64,000 nucleotides of DNA from Pseudoxanthomonas sp. X-1 (GTDB lineage: Bacteria; Pseudomonadota; Gammaproteobacteria; Xanthomonadales; Xanthomonadaceae). The notes under the pieces were generated by a model. It had not been told where the DNA came from. It ran no database searches and saw nothing but the letters and a program-made list of their open reading frames with translations. Position 1 is the stretch's first letter. Every line of letters starts with the position of its first letter. Made by a program: the position numbers and the translations under genes. This document shows positions 14,333 to 24,014 of the stretch, one piece after another. The DNA is taken from the NCBI RefSeq assembly GCF_020042665.1, contig NZ_CP083376.1, positions 3,570,001-3,634,000 of the forward strand. The letters are read 5' to 3'.

Positions 14333-17122
14333 TCAGAAGCGGTAGGTGAGCTTGGCGTAGTAGCGCGCGCCGAAGTAGCCGATCGGGCTGCCGCTGAAGC
14401 CGGCGTAGTTGCTGCTGGCGATGTACTGGTTGTTGCCGTTCTGGTAGTTGGCCACGTCGTAGTCCCACACCGCCGACGGGATCTTGTCGGGATACTTGTT
14501 GAACACGTTGTCGCCGCCCACGCTCAGCGACCAGCTGTCGTTGGGCTTGAAGCTCAGGTCGAAGCCGGTGGTGGCCATCGTGCCGATCTTGAGCTTGTAG
14601 TAGTCGCCGCCGCCCAGGGTGACCACGTCCAGCTGGTCGGCCAGGCTCTCGTAGCCGGCCAGGCTGTTGACCTGGGTCTGCGGGCCATAGATCGACTCGC
14701 GCAGGGTGAGGGTGAACTTCTGCCAGTTGAAGGTCGCCGCCAGGTTGACGCGGAACTTCGGGCTGGCGTGCTCGATGTCGTAGATGTTGGCCTCGGTGAA
14801 CAGCGGGATGCTCTCGAAGCCCGGCACGCGGCCGGCGCGGGTCACCTCGGTCTTGTTGTAGTTGGCGGCCAGCAGCCAGTCGATCGAGCCCCAGGACAGG
14901 TCGCTGGTGTAGTTGGTCACCCAGTCCACGCCGGTGGTCTTGGTGTCCAGCACGTTGCTGAGGAAGCTCAGGTTGATGTTGGCGCGCGCGGTCTGGTCGA
15001 AGCTGCCGCCCGGCGCGGACGGATCGTTGGCGTTGCTGATGAAGCCGCCGGCGACCAGGGCGTCGCCCAGGATCTGGTTGTAGTTGTCGTCCGGCACGCC
15101 GTCGCCGTCGGTGTCGGCCGGATCGGGCAGGTCGGCGTTCCAGCTGCCGGTGGTGCGGCCGGTGCGCGTGGCCGCCGACTGCGCCTGCGAATAGGCGAAG
15201 GAGCCCATGTAGGTGCGGTCGGAGATCTTGATCTGGTAGGCGTCCAGGGTCGAGGTCAGGTTGGGCAGCGGCGAGAACACCAGACCCAGCGAGAGGTTCT
15301 TGCTGGTCTCCGGCTTCAGGCCGTTGCCGACCGAGGCGCCGGCCAGGGTGGCGGTCGCGCCGGTGGGGCTGACCTGGATGGCGGTGTAGTAGTTCTCGCC
15401 CATGTTCGGCGCGCGGAAGCCGGTGCTGGCCGTGCCGCGGATGGCGAAGGTGTCGGAGAAGTCGTAGCGGGTGGTGAACTTGCCGATCGCCTTGCTGCCG
15501 AAGTCGCTGTACTTCTCGTAGCGGCCGGCGATGTCGACCAGCCAGGCATCGGCCGGGTACAGGATCACGTCGGCGAACACCGCCTGGCTGTGGCGCGAGT
15601 AGTCGCCGGCCGACAGCGGGTTGTAGCCGGGGAAGGACGAGGCGCCGGCGCCGTAGTACGAGGCCGGCTCGCCGGCCTCGATGCCGTACTCGTCGCGGCG
15701 GTAGTTCAGGCCGGCGTTCAGGGTCAGCGGGCCGCCGCTCAGGCCGATGTCGAAGTCCTTGGTGACGCTGGCGTTGGTGTCCCACTGGGTGGTGTAGAAG
15801 GTGCCGTCGTAGAAGTTCTCCGGCGAACTGCCGGTGTCCTGCCAGAGCGAGAAGTTCATCGAGTTGACGGTGTAGACGTCCATCTCGTTGCGGCCGTACT
15901 CGGTCGACACGTCCCACATCCAGCCATCGGCGAAATCGCCCTTCAGGCCGAAGGTCATGTCGTAGTCCTTCTCCTCCGAACGCTCGGACGGATTGAAGCC
16001 GTAGGCGTACTTGTGCTTGACCTCGCCGGTCACCGGATCGGTGTAGCCACCGTCCTGCGAGGGACGGCGGTAGTTCTCCTCGGACTGGGCGGTCTTCTTG
16101 CCGTAGCTGCCGAAGGCGTAGAACTCCAGGCCGTCGCCGAAGTCGTAGCCGGCGTTGAACATGGCGATCTTGCGATGCACCTCGGGTGGGTTCAGCCATG
16201 CGTTGAGGCCGGGGAAGCGCTTGTTGAGCAGCGCGCCCTGGTCGTTGGCCAGGCGGCTGAGCAGGTCGGAGCGGCCGTTGGCGGTCGCGTAGGCGCGACA
16301 CGCGTCCTGGTTGAGCAGGCAGTTGGCGTAGCTGGGGTTGGAGAAGCGGTAGACCGACTCGCGGTTCTCGGCCTCCACGCTGATGCTGACGAAGCCGTTG
16401 TCGCCGCCCAGGCCGATGTTGCCGCCCCACGAATCGGTGCCGCCACCGCCGTCGGAGTACCCCGCGTAGCCGGCGTCGAACTCGCCGCCGGAGGAGTTCT
16501 TCTTCAGGATGATGTTGATCACGCCGGCGATGGCGTCCGAGCCGTACAGCGCCGCGGCGCCATCGGTCAGCACTTCGACGTGGTCGATCGCGGACTGCGG
16601 GATGAAGGACAGGTCGGTCGCCATCTCGCCGCTGCCGGCCACGCCGAAGTTGGAGGTGACGTGGCGGCGCTTGCCGTTGACCAGCACCAGGGTGTGGTTG
16701 GCGGTCAGGCCGCGCATCGAGGCGGTCAGGGTCTGGCTGGCCATGTCGCCACCGACCTGCGAGGCGTTGTACGAGGGGACCTGATTGGCGATGGCGTTCA
16801 TCAGGTCCGGCGCGGCGGTCTTGGACAGCGCCTCGGCGCTGACCAGCTGGATCGGCGCCGGGCTGTCGGTCACGGCCATGTTGGCCTTGCGCGTGCCGGT
16901 GGAGATGACGCTGACGGCGTCCAGGGTCTTGGCCTGGGGTTCGGCCGGGGTCTCGTCGGCGGCCGGGGCCGGTGCGGGCGCAGGCAGGTCCGCGGCGCTG
17001 GCCGCCTGGACCGCCAGGCCCAGCAGCATGGCGGAGGACAGGCCGCGCAGGCCCGCGCGGGAGGGGGCCAGGGAGGCGGCGACGGCGACGGCGAGGGAAT
17101 GGCGGGTGAAGCGACTGCGCAT
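14333..17122 (-). CDS. TonB-dependent receptor of the amine-oxidation block
   Basis: A 929-residue outer-membrane transporter. A long N-terminal region, with a signal ending near QAASAA and a Pro/Ala-rich stretch, precedes the plug (VTDSPAPIQLVSAEAL, SMRGLTANHTLVLVNGK, ALYGSDAIAGVINIILKK) and a 22-strand-type barrel ending in YYAKLTYRF with the expected terminal Phe. The ATG at 17122 follows AAGGAG by eight bases. It is the first gene of the block 17122-10366 and so is the likely importer of the substrate used by the downstream periplasmic enzymes. It lacks the Oar-type N-terminal domain of the other receptor at 2601. Eight G lie 42 bases upstream of the start. Confidence 0.93.
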   Translation of the reverse strand: MRSRFTRHSLAVAVAASLAPSRAGLRGLSSAMLLGLAVQAASAADLPAPAPAPAADETPAEPQAKTLDAVSVISTGTRKANMAVTDSPAPIQLVSAEALSKTAAPDLMNAIANQVPSYNASQVGGDMASQTLTASMRGLTANHTLVLVNGKRRHVTSNFGVAGSGEMATDLSFIPQSAIDHVEVLTDGAAALYGSDAIAGVINIILKKNSSGGEFDAGYAGYSDGGGGTDSWGGNIGLGGDNGFVSISVEAENRESVYRFSNPSYANCLLNQDACRAYATANGRSDLLSRLANDQGALLNKRFPGLNAWLNPPEVHRKIAMFNAGYDFGDGLEFYAFGSYGKKTAQSEENYRRPSQDGGYTDPVTGEVKHKYAYGFNPSERSEEKDYDMTFGLKGDFADGWMWDVSTEYGRNEMDVYTVNSMNFSLWQDTGSSPENFYDGTFYTTQWDTNASVTKDFDIGLSGGPLTLNAGLNYRRDEYGIEAGEPASYYGAGASSFPGYNPLSAGDYSRHSQAVFADVILYPADAWLVDIAGRYEKYSDFGSKAIGKFTTRYDFSDTFAIRGTASTGFRAPNMGENYYTAIQVSPTGATATLAGASVGNGLKPETSKNLSLGLVFSPLPNLTSTLDAYQIKISDRTYMGSFAYSQAQSAATRTGRTTGSWNADLPDPADTDGDGVPDDNYNQILGDALVAGGFISNANDPSAPGGSFDQTARANINLSFLSNVLDTKTTGVDWVTNYTSDLSWGSIDWLLAANYNKTEVTRAGRVPGFESIPLFTEANIYDIEHASPKFRVNLAATFNWQKFTLTLRESIYGPQTQVNSLAGYESLADQLDVVTLGGGDYYKLKIGTMATTGFDLSFKPNDSWSLSVGGDNVFNKYPDKIPSAVWDYDVANYQNGNNQYIASSNYAGFSGSPIGYFGARYYAKLTYRF

Positions 17123-17163
17123 GACCGATACTCCTTGCAAGGCGGGAATAGGTAAAGCGAGGT

Positions 17164-17171
17164 GGGGGGGG
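17164..17171. repeat. G8 homopolymer in the receptor leader or promoter region
   Basis: Eight consecutive G (C8 on the coding strand) end 42 bases upstream of the receptor ATG. Tracts of this length can change by slippage. If it lies between promoter elements or in the leader, length changes could modulate receptor expression. Confidence 0.6.
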
Positions 17172-17382
17172 CGCAGGGCGGCGCGACGGCCCCCTTGACC
17201 GTGCGGCATGCCGGAAGGCGACGCCCTGCGTTGAAACGAAGCTAACCTCAGCTGTCACCCTGGCCATCCCTCGCGACGGGTGAGTGGCGCCTTGGCGGGT
17301 AGGCCAGGACAGGAAATGGGACAACCGTGGCCCACCCACCCGGGGCGGCTATGCTCCGCAGCTCCCCTTCCCTGACCTGTTC

Positions 17383-18054
17383 ATGTCGCCGATGCCGCAA
17401 TCCCTTTCCCAGGCCGTGCCCGCGACCCGCCCCTCGCGCCAGCCCGGGCTGGTGCTGTTCGACCTGGACGACGTGCTGGCCCGCTACGACCGCCGCCTGC
17501 GCCTGTGCGAGCTGGCGCGCCGCAGCGGCACCACGCCGGCGGCGGTGCAGGCGGCGCTGTTCGATTCGGGGCTGGAGCACGAGTCGGACGTCGGCCTGTG
17601 GCGGCCGGCCGAGTACGCCGACGAGCTCTCGCGTCGGCTCGGCGCGCGCCTGTCGCTGGAGGACTGCATTGCCGCGCGCGCGGTGGCCACGCCGGCCGAT
17701 CCGGCGATGGTGGCGCTGGCCGGCGCGGTGGCGCGCCGGGCGGCGGTGGCGATCTTCACCAACAACGGGCCGTTCCTGACCCTGCATCTGGCGCGCATCT
17801 GTCCGCCGCTGTTCCCGCTGTTCGAGGGTCGCGTCGTGGGCGCGGGCGATGTCGGCATCGCCAAGCCTTCACCGGAGGCCTACTTGCGCGCGCTCGCCCT
17901 GCTGGATGCGACGCCGGCGCAGACGCTGTTCATCGACGACCGCGACGAGAACGTCAGCGGCGCGCGCGCGGCCGGGCTGGACGCGCTGGGCTTCACCAGT
18001 GCCGCCACGCTGCGGCGCGCGCTGGCGCTGTACGGTCTGGAAACCGGCGCCTGA
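17383..18054 (+). CDS. HAD-family hydrolase
   Basis: A 223-residue phosphatase-like protein of the haloacid dehalogenase superfamily, subfamily IA. Motif I is FDLDDVLAR (nucleophile Asp27 and Asp29), motif II IFTNNG, motif III GIAKPSPEAY with the lysine, and motif IV LFIDDRDENV with the acidic pair. These residues bind Mg and transfer phosphate through an aspartyl intermediate; the substrate is unknown. I start at the ATG at 17383 (MSPMPQSLS); the next ATG at 17392 is equally possible, and neither has a clear ribosome-binding site. The longer frame back to 17284 overlaps the probable promoter region of the divergent receptor gene. Confidence 0.85.
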   Translation: MSPMPQSLSQAVPATRPSRQPGLVLFDLDDVLARYDRRLRLCELARRSGTTPAAVQAALFDSGLEHESDVGLWRPAEYADELSRRLGARLSLEDCIAARAVATPADPAMVALAGAVARRAAVAIFTNNGPFLTLHLARICPPLFPLFEGRVVGAGDVGIAKPSPEAYLRALALLDATPAQTLFIDDRDENVSGARAAGLDALGFTSAATLRRALALYGLETGA

Positions 18055-18270
18055 AAGAGATCCTGTGAAGCTGTCCGCTCCATGTGGGAGCCGGCTGTAC
18101 GCTCGCGGAGCCTCGACCTGCTGGGCGTGCGGAGAGCGGGCCTTAGGATGGCCCGCGCTGCGAGTCCGCCCTAGAGGGCGCATCGAGCCGAGGAGCCGCG
18201 CCCGGCCGGGTCGAGGCTGCTCCGTAAAATGGAATCTCCGACTCGCGCTGCGCGAAGCGCCCCAAAAGAA

Positions 18271-18299
18271 AAAGCCGCTGGGACATGCCCAGCGGCTTT
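18271..18299. terminator. Bidirectional intrinsic terminator
   Basis: A 12-bp stem (AAAGCCGCTGGG) with a 5-base loop. Read on the minus strand it is followed by a T-rich tail, so it should end the yceI-like transcript; read on the plus strand it could end the HAD-gene transcript. The rest of the 285-base gap has only short G+C-rich hairpins and no coding sign. Confidence 0.85.
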
Positions 18300-18339
18300 C
18301 GTGCTTGCGCAAGACGCGGCCAGGGCGGCCGCGCGGGGC

Positions 18340-18918
18340 TTACTTGGCCTTGGCCGCGTCTGCCTCGGTGGTGATGTGCAGCTTGACCTCGTCGCTGACC
18401 ATCGGCGCGTAGTTGCCCACGCCGAAGTCCGAACGCTTGACCGTGGCGGTGGCGTCGAAGCCGATCGACTGCACCTTCTTCATCGCATGCTCGCCGACCT
18501 TGTTGAGGGTCACGTCCAGCACGACCGGCTTGGTGATGCCCTTGATGGTCAAATCGCCGGTGACCTTGAGCTTGTCCTTGCCGGTCGACTGCACCTTGGT
18601 GGACTTGAACGTGGCGGTGGGGAACTTGGCCGCGTCGAAGAAGTCGCTGCCGGCCAGGTGCTCGTTCAACTTCGGCACGAAGCTCTCCAGGCCCGACAGC
18701 GGCAGCGTCACCTGGACGCTGGAAGCGGCGACGTTGGCCGGGTCGTAGGTCAGCGAGCCATCGACGTTGCCGAAGTGGGCGCTGGGGTTGGAGAAGCCGA
18801 AGTGGTTCCAGGTGGCGATCACGTCGGTATGGCCCGGATCGAGCTTGTAGGTGGTCGGGGCGGCGAAGGCCGGGGCGACCAGGGCCGACAGGGCGGCGGC
18901 GAGCAGGAACTTGCGCAT
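18340..18918 (-). CDS. YceI-family periplasmic protein
   Basis: A 192-residue YceI-like lipocalin-fold protein. The signal peptide MRKFLLAAALSALVAPAFA is followed by TTYKLDPGHTDVIATWNHFGFSNP, the typical N-terminal YceI motif, and by SSVQVTLPLSGLES, KVTGDLTIKGITKPV and VKRSDFGVGNYAPMVSDEV, all characteristic. The fold binds polyisoprenoid-like lipids; physiological roles are poorly known and often linked to base or osmotic stress. Length is normal. It is a single gene with its own terminator downstream, followed upstream by the nitroreductase gene on the same strand after an 80-base gap. Confidence 0.93.
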   Translation of the reverse strand: MRKFLLAAALSALVAPAFAAPTTYKLDPGHTDVIATWNHFGFSNPSAHFGNVDGSLTYDPANVAASSVQVTLPLSGLESFVPKLNEHLAGSDFFDAAKFPTATFKSTKVQSTGKDKLKVTGDLTIKGITKPVVLDVTLNKVGEHAMKKVQSIGFDATATVKRSDFGVGNYAPMVSDEVKLHITTEADAAKAK

Positions 18919-18998
18919 GCGGTGAACTCCTTGGGTGATGTGGCGCTAAGGGAACAGCGGTGGCGTTGCCGCCGGGTGAATCGCGAACGGCCGTCGCA

Positions 18999-19589
18999 TC
19001 AGGCGATGCGGGCGGCCTCCTCGAACGAAAGCCGCGGCAGGCGCGGGTGCAGCGCGGACGCATCGCCGTAGCCCAGATTGACCAGGAAGCTGGCGCGGAC
19101 CGGCGTGCCGTCGAAGAAGGCCGCATCGACCTTGCTCGCGTCGAAGCCGGACATCGGGCCGGCATCCAGGCCCAGCGCACGCGCGGCCATGATCAGATAG
19201 GCGCCCTGCAGCACTGCGCTGAGCTGGGCCGGTTCGCGGCGCGCTTCCTGCGGGCCGTCGAACCAGGCCTTGGCGTCGACATGCGGGAACAGCTTGGGCA
19301 GCTGCTCGTGGAAATCCAGGTCGTAGGCCACGATCGCCGTGACCGGCGCGGCCATGGTCTTGTCGACGTTGCCCGGCGCCAGGGCCGGCTTGAGCTTTTC
19401 CTTGGCCTCGGGCGAGCGGACGAACAGGAAGCGCGCCGGGGTGCTGTTGGCGCCCGTCGGGCCCCACTTGAGCAGGTCGTAGAGCGCGTGCAGCGTCTCG
19501 TCCGTCACCGGCTTGTCGGTGAAGGCGCTGTAGGTCCGCGCGCTGCGGAACAGCTGGTCGAGCGCGGCGGCATCGAGGGACTGCGACAT
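18999..19589 (-). CDS. Nitroreductase-family protein, RutE/malonic semialdehyde reductase-like
   Basis: A 196-residue FMN-dependent oxidoreductase. The N-terminus [19 protein letters not shown], then [16 protein letters not shown] (flavin binding), [21 protein letters not shown] and the C-terminal [21 protein letters not shown], match the RutE/HadB branch of the nitroreductase family. RutE itself reduces malonic semialdehyde in pyrimidine breakdown, but no other rut gene is visible, so the substrate here is open. The start at 19589 has GGAG eight bases upstream. The protein is expected to be a cytoplasmic dimer using NAD(P)H. Confidence 0.9.
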   Translation of the reverse strand: MSQSLDAAALDQLFRSARTYSAFTDKPVTDETLHALYDLLKWGPTGANSTPARFLFVRSPEAKEKLKPALAPGNVDKTMAAPVTAIVAYDLDFHEQLPKLFPHVDAKAWFDGPQEARREPAQLSAVLQGAYLIMAARALGLDAGPMSGFDASKVDAAFFDGTPVRASFLVNLGYGDASALHPRLPRLSFEEAARIA

Positions 19590-19757
19590 CGGAACAACTC
19601 CGTCAGGGCCATGGGGATGCGCCGAACCAGCGCGACAACCGGCCGCAGTGTAGGGTGCGACCACCCCGGCGGCACCAAGGCCATCCGCAACGGATTGTTT
19701 TGGGTTGCGGCACAAATCCCCTCCTGACCCCTTTGTCGGTTTCGTCGAACGTTGCCC

Positions 19758-20717
19758 ATGACGCCAGCGCATCTCTGGACTCTCACCGACGGCCATGCCG
19801 GCAACGTGCGTCAGGCCGACGCGCTGGCACGGGCCCTGGGCATGCCCGCCCAGGCCTGGACGCTGCAGCCGCGCGCGCCATGGAAGGCGCTGGCGCCACG
19901 CCGGCTCCCGGGCGCGGCGCGGGCGTTCGGACCCGGCTTCGCGCAGGCCCTGGCCACGCCGCCGCGGCTGGCGATCGGCTGCGGGCGCCAGGCCGCGCTG
20001 GCCACGCGGCTGCTGCGCGCGCGCGGCGCCCAGGCCGTACAGATCCTGGACCCACGCCTGGCACCGAAGTATTGGGACCTGGTGATCGCGCCGGCGCACG
20101 ACGGCCTGCGCGCGGCCAACGTGCTGACCCTGCTGGGCAGCCTGCACCCGGTCGATGCGGCCTGGCTGGCGCAGGCGCGCGCGGCGTTCCCTGCCCTGGG
20201 CGCGCTGCCCGGCCCGCGCACCGCGCTGCTGATCGGCGGCCCCAGCGCGCATGCACGGCTGGACCTGGACGACCTGGCCACCATCTTCGCCACGCTCGAT
20301 GCCGCGCTGCACGCGCACGGCGGCACGGTGATGGCCACCGTGTCGCGGCGCACGCCGCCGGCGCTGGTCGAGGCGGTGCGCCGTCGCTACGCCGGCGCGC
20401 CGCACCGGGTGTGGACCGGCGCGCAGGACGGGCCCAACCCCTACGCCGGCCTGCTCGCCTTCGCCGACCGCATCGTCTGCACCGCCGACTCGGTCAACAT
20501 GCTGTCCGAGGCCTGCGCCACCTCTGCGCCGGTATTCGTGCATGCGCCGCAGCGCGTGGCCGGCCGGCCGGCGCGCTTCCTCGCCGCGCTGCAGGCCCGT
20601 GGCCGCATCGCGGCACTGGACGAGGAGCTCGCGCCGTTTCCCGTCACCCCGCTGCGCGAGACCGCGCGGATCGCCGCGCTGGTGCGCGAGCGGTTGGGTG
20701 TGGGGAATGAGGCTTGA
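19758..20717 (+). CDS. ELM1/GtrOC1-like protein (former DUF1022)
   Basis: A 319-residue protein of the ELM1 family, known in plants for a mitochondrial fission factor but widespread in bacteria, where it looks like a nucleoside-diphosphate-sugar binding fold. Evidence: the N-terminal [67 protein letters not shown] and [21 protein letters not shown], the last being glycosyltransferase-like. I use the ATG at 19758; a TTG two codons earlier is possible. The bacterial role is unknown. It is divergent from the nitroreductase gene and followed by repeats and glnE, which reads toward it. Confidence 0.85.
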   Translation: MTPAHLWTLTDGHAGNVRQADALARALGMPAQAWTLQPRAPWKALAPRRLPGAARAFGPGFAQALATPPRLAIGCGRQAALATRLLRARGAQAVQILDPRLAPKYWDLVIAPAHDGLRAANVLTLLGSLHPVDAAWLAQARAAFPALGALPGPRTALLIGGPSAHARLDLDDLATIFATLDAALHAHGGTVMATVSRRTPPALVEAVRRRYAGAPHRVWTGAQDGPNPYAGLLAFADRIVCTADSVNMLSEACATSAPVFVHAPQRVAGRPARFLAALQARGRIAALDEELAPFPVTPLRETARIAALVRERLGVGNEA

Positions 20718-20781
20718 GGTGAGATCCACAGCGCGCAGCAGGAGGATCCAAACGGGCCGGGCCCGCGCCGTGCTTTGCTCG

Positions 20782-20849
20782 GTGGGTGCCGCCATGGCGG
20801 CGACAGGGCTCTCCCGGTAAAGCCCATCGCCGCCATGGCGGCTCCCACA
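20782..20849. repeat. Paired palindromic repeat (core GCCATGGCGGC), copy 1
   Basis: Two copies of a GTGGG(A/T)GCCGCCATGGCGGC unit face each other across a short spacer, forming an imperfect inverted repeat of about 28 bp per arm. It resembles a REP/BIME pair. It lies in the 360-base gap between the convergent ELM1-like and glnE genes, where it could protect or end transcripts. Related copies are at 23961 (single) and 52581 (pair). Confidence 0.8.
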
Positions 20850-20956
20850 GGAGGACCTGCGTCGCTCAGCAGCCGCTGCGTTCTGCGGCAGCGACTGGGC
20901 CGCTTCGCTCAGGCCACGTCTGGCAAGTTGAGGCGCGCGCACTCAACCGGACCGTC

Positions 20957-21062
20957 GTTCCCGCAAATGCGGGAACCCAGGGACTCTCGCGCGGAGCAGC
21001 ACAGGCACGGGACTGTCGGACATGCGTCCGCCGAACAGCCCTTCCCGCATGCGCGGGATGAC
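20957..21062. repeat. Element bounded by two TTCCCGC inverted repeats
   Basis: GTTCCCGCAAATGCGGGAAC (20957-20976) and a second palindrome TTCCCGCATGCGCGGGA (from 21042) bracket about 65 bases without coding sign. Similar TTCCCGC palindromes occur at 25105, 36504 and 38383, so this is a dispersed family. Confidence 0.7.
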
Positions 21063-21077
21063 CGAATCCTTGGGCTT

Positions 21078-23909
21078 TCAGACGTCCTTCCCTGGGGCGA
21101 ACGCCAAGCCATGGGCCCGACAGGCCGCCGTCACCGCCTGCCGCGCGTGCTCCAGCGCTGGCGTCGGCGCGGTCAGGCGCGGGCGGCGGTCCAGCGTGCA
21201 CGACAGGCCGGCGGCGAGCAGGGTGGCATGGGCCTCCAGCAGCGCCGCGCGCTCGCCGGCTTCGAGCAGCCCGGCCTCGGCCAGCGCGGCGATCAGGTCG
21301 CGCGTGTTGCGTGCGGCGAGCACGGCCGGATGCGCGGCGGCATGTTCGAGCACGCGTGCCTGCAGCAGGAACTCCAGGTCCACCAGCCCGCCGGCGCCCT
21401 GCTTGAGATCGAAGCGCCCCGGGCCGCTGCGGTCCAGCTCGGCGCGCATGCGTGCGCGCATGTGGACCACGTCCTGACGCAGCACCGCGGCCTCGCGCGC
21501 GCGGCCGAGCGTGTCGGCGCGGATGCGCTCGAAGGCCTGCAGCAGCGCGGCGTCGCCGACGACCGGACGCGCGCGCACCAGCGCCTGATGCTCCCAGGTC
21601 CAGGCGCGCTGGCGCTGGTAGTCCGCGTAGCTGGCGCGCGAGGTCACCAGCAGGCCCTTGGCGCCGTCCGGGCGCAGGCGCACGTCCACCGCGTACAGGC
21701 GGCCGGCGCCGGTCATGGTTTCCAGCAGGGCGACGACCTTCTGCGCCACGCGGGCGTAGTAGCGCCCCGGCTCCAGCGCGCGCACGCTCCCCGCCTGCGC
21801 GGGCTCGGAGAGCGCATCGGCCGGCGCGTCGTAGAGGAACACCAGGTCCAGGTCCGAGCCGAAGCCCATCTCCAACCCGCCCAGGCTGCCGTAGCCGACC
21901 AGCCCGAACTGGCCGCCCGGCACCCGGCCGTGGGCCTGTTCGACCGAAGCGCGCGCCATCGCCAGCACCTGCACGCACACCGCATCGGCCAGCCACGCCA
22001 GCTGCCGCGCCGAATCGTGCGGCGGCTGACGCGCGTCCAGCGCCGCCAGCGCGATGCGGAAGCTGAAGGCCAGGCGCGTTTCGTTGAGACGGCGCAGCGC
22101 CTGCTCCGGGTCGGCGTGCTGGCCCGCGGCGGCGCAGGCGGCCTGCATCGCGGCGCGATCGGGCAAGGGCCCAGCGGCGCGCGCGTCGAGCAGTTCGTCC
22201 AGCAGCAGCGGGTACTGGGCCACGCGTTCGGCCAGCCAGGCGCTGCGCGCGACCACGTCGACCAGGCGCGCCAGCGCGCTGGGCACCTCGTCCAGCAGCG
22301 CCAGATAGCTGGTGCGGCGCAGGATCGACTGCAGCAGCGCCAGGCAGCGCTGCAGCGCCGCGTCGGGCAGGTCGGAGGCGGCCGCGGCCTGCAGCATGGC
22401 CGGCAGCACGCGCTCCAGCCGCGCCCGCGCACTGTCGGACAGGTGCGCCACGCCCGGAGAGGCGAGGAAGTCCTGCAGCCGCGACGCCGACTGCGCGGCA
22501 TCGGCGAAGCCGGCCTCCTCCAGCGCCTGCGTCGCGTTGGCGCCCTCGAGCATGCGCTGGAACGGCGCCAGCGCCGAGGCGTCCTCGGTATCGGCCGGCG
22601 CGGCCATCAGCGGGGCGAAGGCCGCGCCGACCACCGCGCGCTGCGCGGCCAGCGCCGCACGCAGCGCCTCGCTGTCGGCATGGCCCAGCCCGCGCGCGAT
22701 GCGCAGCGCGTCCTGCGGGTCGTCGGGCAGCACGTGGGTCTGCGCATCGCGCAGCATCTGCAGGCGGTTCTCCAGCACGCGCAGGAAGCGGTAGGCCTGA
22801 CCCAGCGCGATGCCGGTTTCCGGCGCGAGCAGACGCGCCTCCACCAGGGCCTGCAAGGCCGCGCGCAGGCCGCGCTGGCGCAGGCGCGCATCGCGGCCGC
22901 CGTGCACCAGCTGCAGCGCCTGGGCCAGGAACTCGATCTCGCGGATGCCGCCCGGCCCGCGCTTGATGTCGTCGGCCAGTTCGCGGCGCGCGACCTCGGC
23001 GGTGATCATCGCCTTCATCGCGCGCAGGCCATCGAGCGCGGTGAAGTCCAGGTAGCGCCGGTACACGAACGGCTGCAGCGTGCGCAGCCAGGCCTCGCCC
23101 GCCGCGACATCGCCGGCCACCGCGCGCGCCTTGAGCCAGGCGTAGCGCTCCCAGTCGCGGCCTTCGGTCTGGAAGTAGCGGTCCATCGCCGCGAACGACA
23201 GCGCCACCCGCCCGGCGCTGCCGTAGGGCCGCAGGCGCAGGTCGACGCGGTGGCTGAAGCCCTCGGCGGTGGTCTCGTCCAGCAGCCGGGCCAGCCGCTG
23301 TCCCAGGCGGGAGAAGTACTCCTCGGCCGCCAGCGCACGCGGCTTCCCCGCCTGCGCGGAGAATGGTTCTGACTCGCCGCCGCCGGCGAAGGCGTAGACC
23401 AGGTCGATGTCGGAGGAGAAATTCAGCTCGCCACCGCCGAGCTTGCCCAGGCCGAAGACCACCAGCCGCACCCGCTGGCCCTGGGCATCGCGCACCACGC
23501 CGTGGCGCTGGGCGAACTCGTCCTCCAGCGCATCCAGCGCGGCATGCAGGCAGGCCTCGGCCAGCGCCGTGCTGCCGGCCAGGACCTCGTCGACCTCGGC
23601 GCCCTCGACCACGTCGCGCCAGACCAGCCGGGTGGATTCGGCCGCGCGGAAGCGCCGCAGCAGCGCCGGCCACTGCGCGGCCGGCGCCTGCCGCAGGTCC
23701 GGCGGCGCGAAGGCGGTGGCGGCATCGTCGAGCAGCTCGTCCAGCAGCGCCGGCTGCCGGCACAGCGTGTCGATGGCGAAATCGCTGACCAGCGCCAGCG
23801 CTTCGACCGCGGCCCGCGCCTGCGGCTGTTCCAGGGTGGCCTCGAGCTCGGGCGCCGCGGCGATCAGGCGGCGCAGGGACGCGGCGACATGGGCTTGCAC
23901 ATCGATCAT
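21078..23909 (-). CDS. glnE: Bifunctional glutamine synthetase adenylyltransferase/adenylyl-removing enzyme
   Basis: A 943-residue cytoplasmic enzyme that adds AMP to glutamine synthetase, or removes it, in response to PII and glutamine. It contains the two nucleotidyltransferase domains of GlnE: an N-terminal deadenylylase with [19 protein letters not shown] (about residue 165) and a C-terminal adenylylase with [18 protein letters not shown] (about 685), each followed by helical bundles. Length is normal. I use the ATG at 23909 ([12 protein letters not shown]); a TTG three codons upstream is less likely. It stands alone, flanked on both sides by palindromic repeats, and no glnA, glnB or ntr gene is in the window. 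Confidence 0.97.
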   Translation of the reverse strand: MIDVQAHVAASLRRLIAAAPELEATLEQPQARAAVEALALVSDFAIDTLCRQPALLDELLDDAATAFAPPDLRQAPAAQWPALLRRFRAAESTRLVWRDVVEGAEVDEVLAGSTALAEACLHAALDALEDEFAQRHGVVRDAQGQRVRLVVFGLGKLGGGELNFSSDIDLVYAFAGGGESEPFSAQAGKPRALAAEEYFSRLGQRLARLLDETTAEGFSHRVDLRLRPYGSAGRVALSFAAMDRYFQTEGRDWERYAWLKARAVAGDVAAGEAWLRTLQPFVYRRYLDFTALDGLRAMKAMITAEVARRELADDIKRGPGGIREIEFLAQALQLVHGGRDARLRQRGLRAALQALVEARLLAPETGIALGQAYRFLRVLENRLQMLRDAQTHVLPDDPQDALRIARGLGHADSEALRAALAAQRAVVGAAFAPLMAAPADTEDASALAPFQRMLEGANATQALEEAGFADAAQSASRLQDFLASPGVAHLSDSARARLERVLPAMLQAAAASDLPDAALQRCLALLQSILRRTSYLALLDEVPSALARLVDVVARSAWLAERVAQYPLLLDELLDARAAGPLPDRAAMQAACAAAGQHADPEQALRRLNETRLAFSFRIALAALDARQPPHDSARQLAWLADAVCVQVLAMARASVEQAHGRVPGGQFGLVGYGSLGGLEMGFGSDLDLVFLYDAPADALSEPAQAGSVRALEPGRYYARVAQKVVALLETMTGAGRLYAVDVRLRPDGAKGLLVTSRASYADYQRQRAWTWEHQALVRARPVVGDAALLQAFERIRADTLGRAREAAVLRQDVVHMRARMRAELDRSGPGRFDLKQGAGGLVDLEFLLQARVLEHAAAHPAVLAARNTRDLIAALAEAGLLEAGERAALLEAHATLLAAGLSCTLDRRPRLTAPTPALEHARQAVTAACRAHGLAFAPGKDV

Positions 23910-23960
23910 GGGCGGCAAGTGTGCATCAGCCCGTGTGGTGCATGGCGCTCACGATGCCCC

Positions 23961-23986
23961 GTGGGAGCCGCCATGGCGGCTTCCAC
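23961..23986. repeat. Palindromic repeat (core GCCATGGCGGC), single copy 2
   Basis: A single unit of the family seen in pairs at 20782 and 52581: a short palindrome GCCGCCATGGCGGC with flanking GTGGGA/TTCCAC. It lies in the 105-base gap between glnE and lipB, downstream of the lipB stop codon and upstream of glnE. Confidence 0.75.
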
Positions 23987-24014
23987 AAGGGTGGCTTTCC
24001 CTAGGACGTATGCG

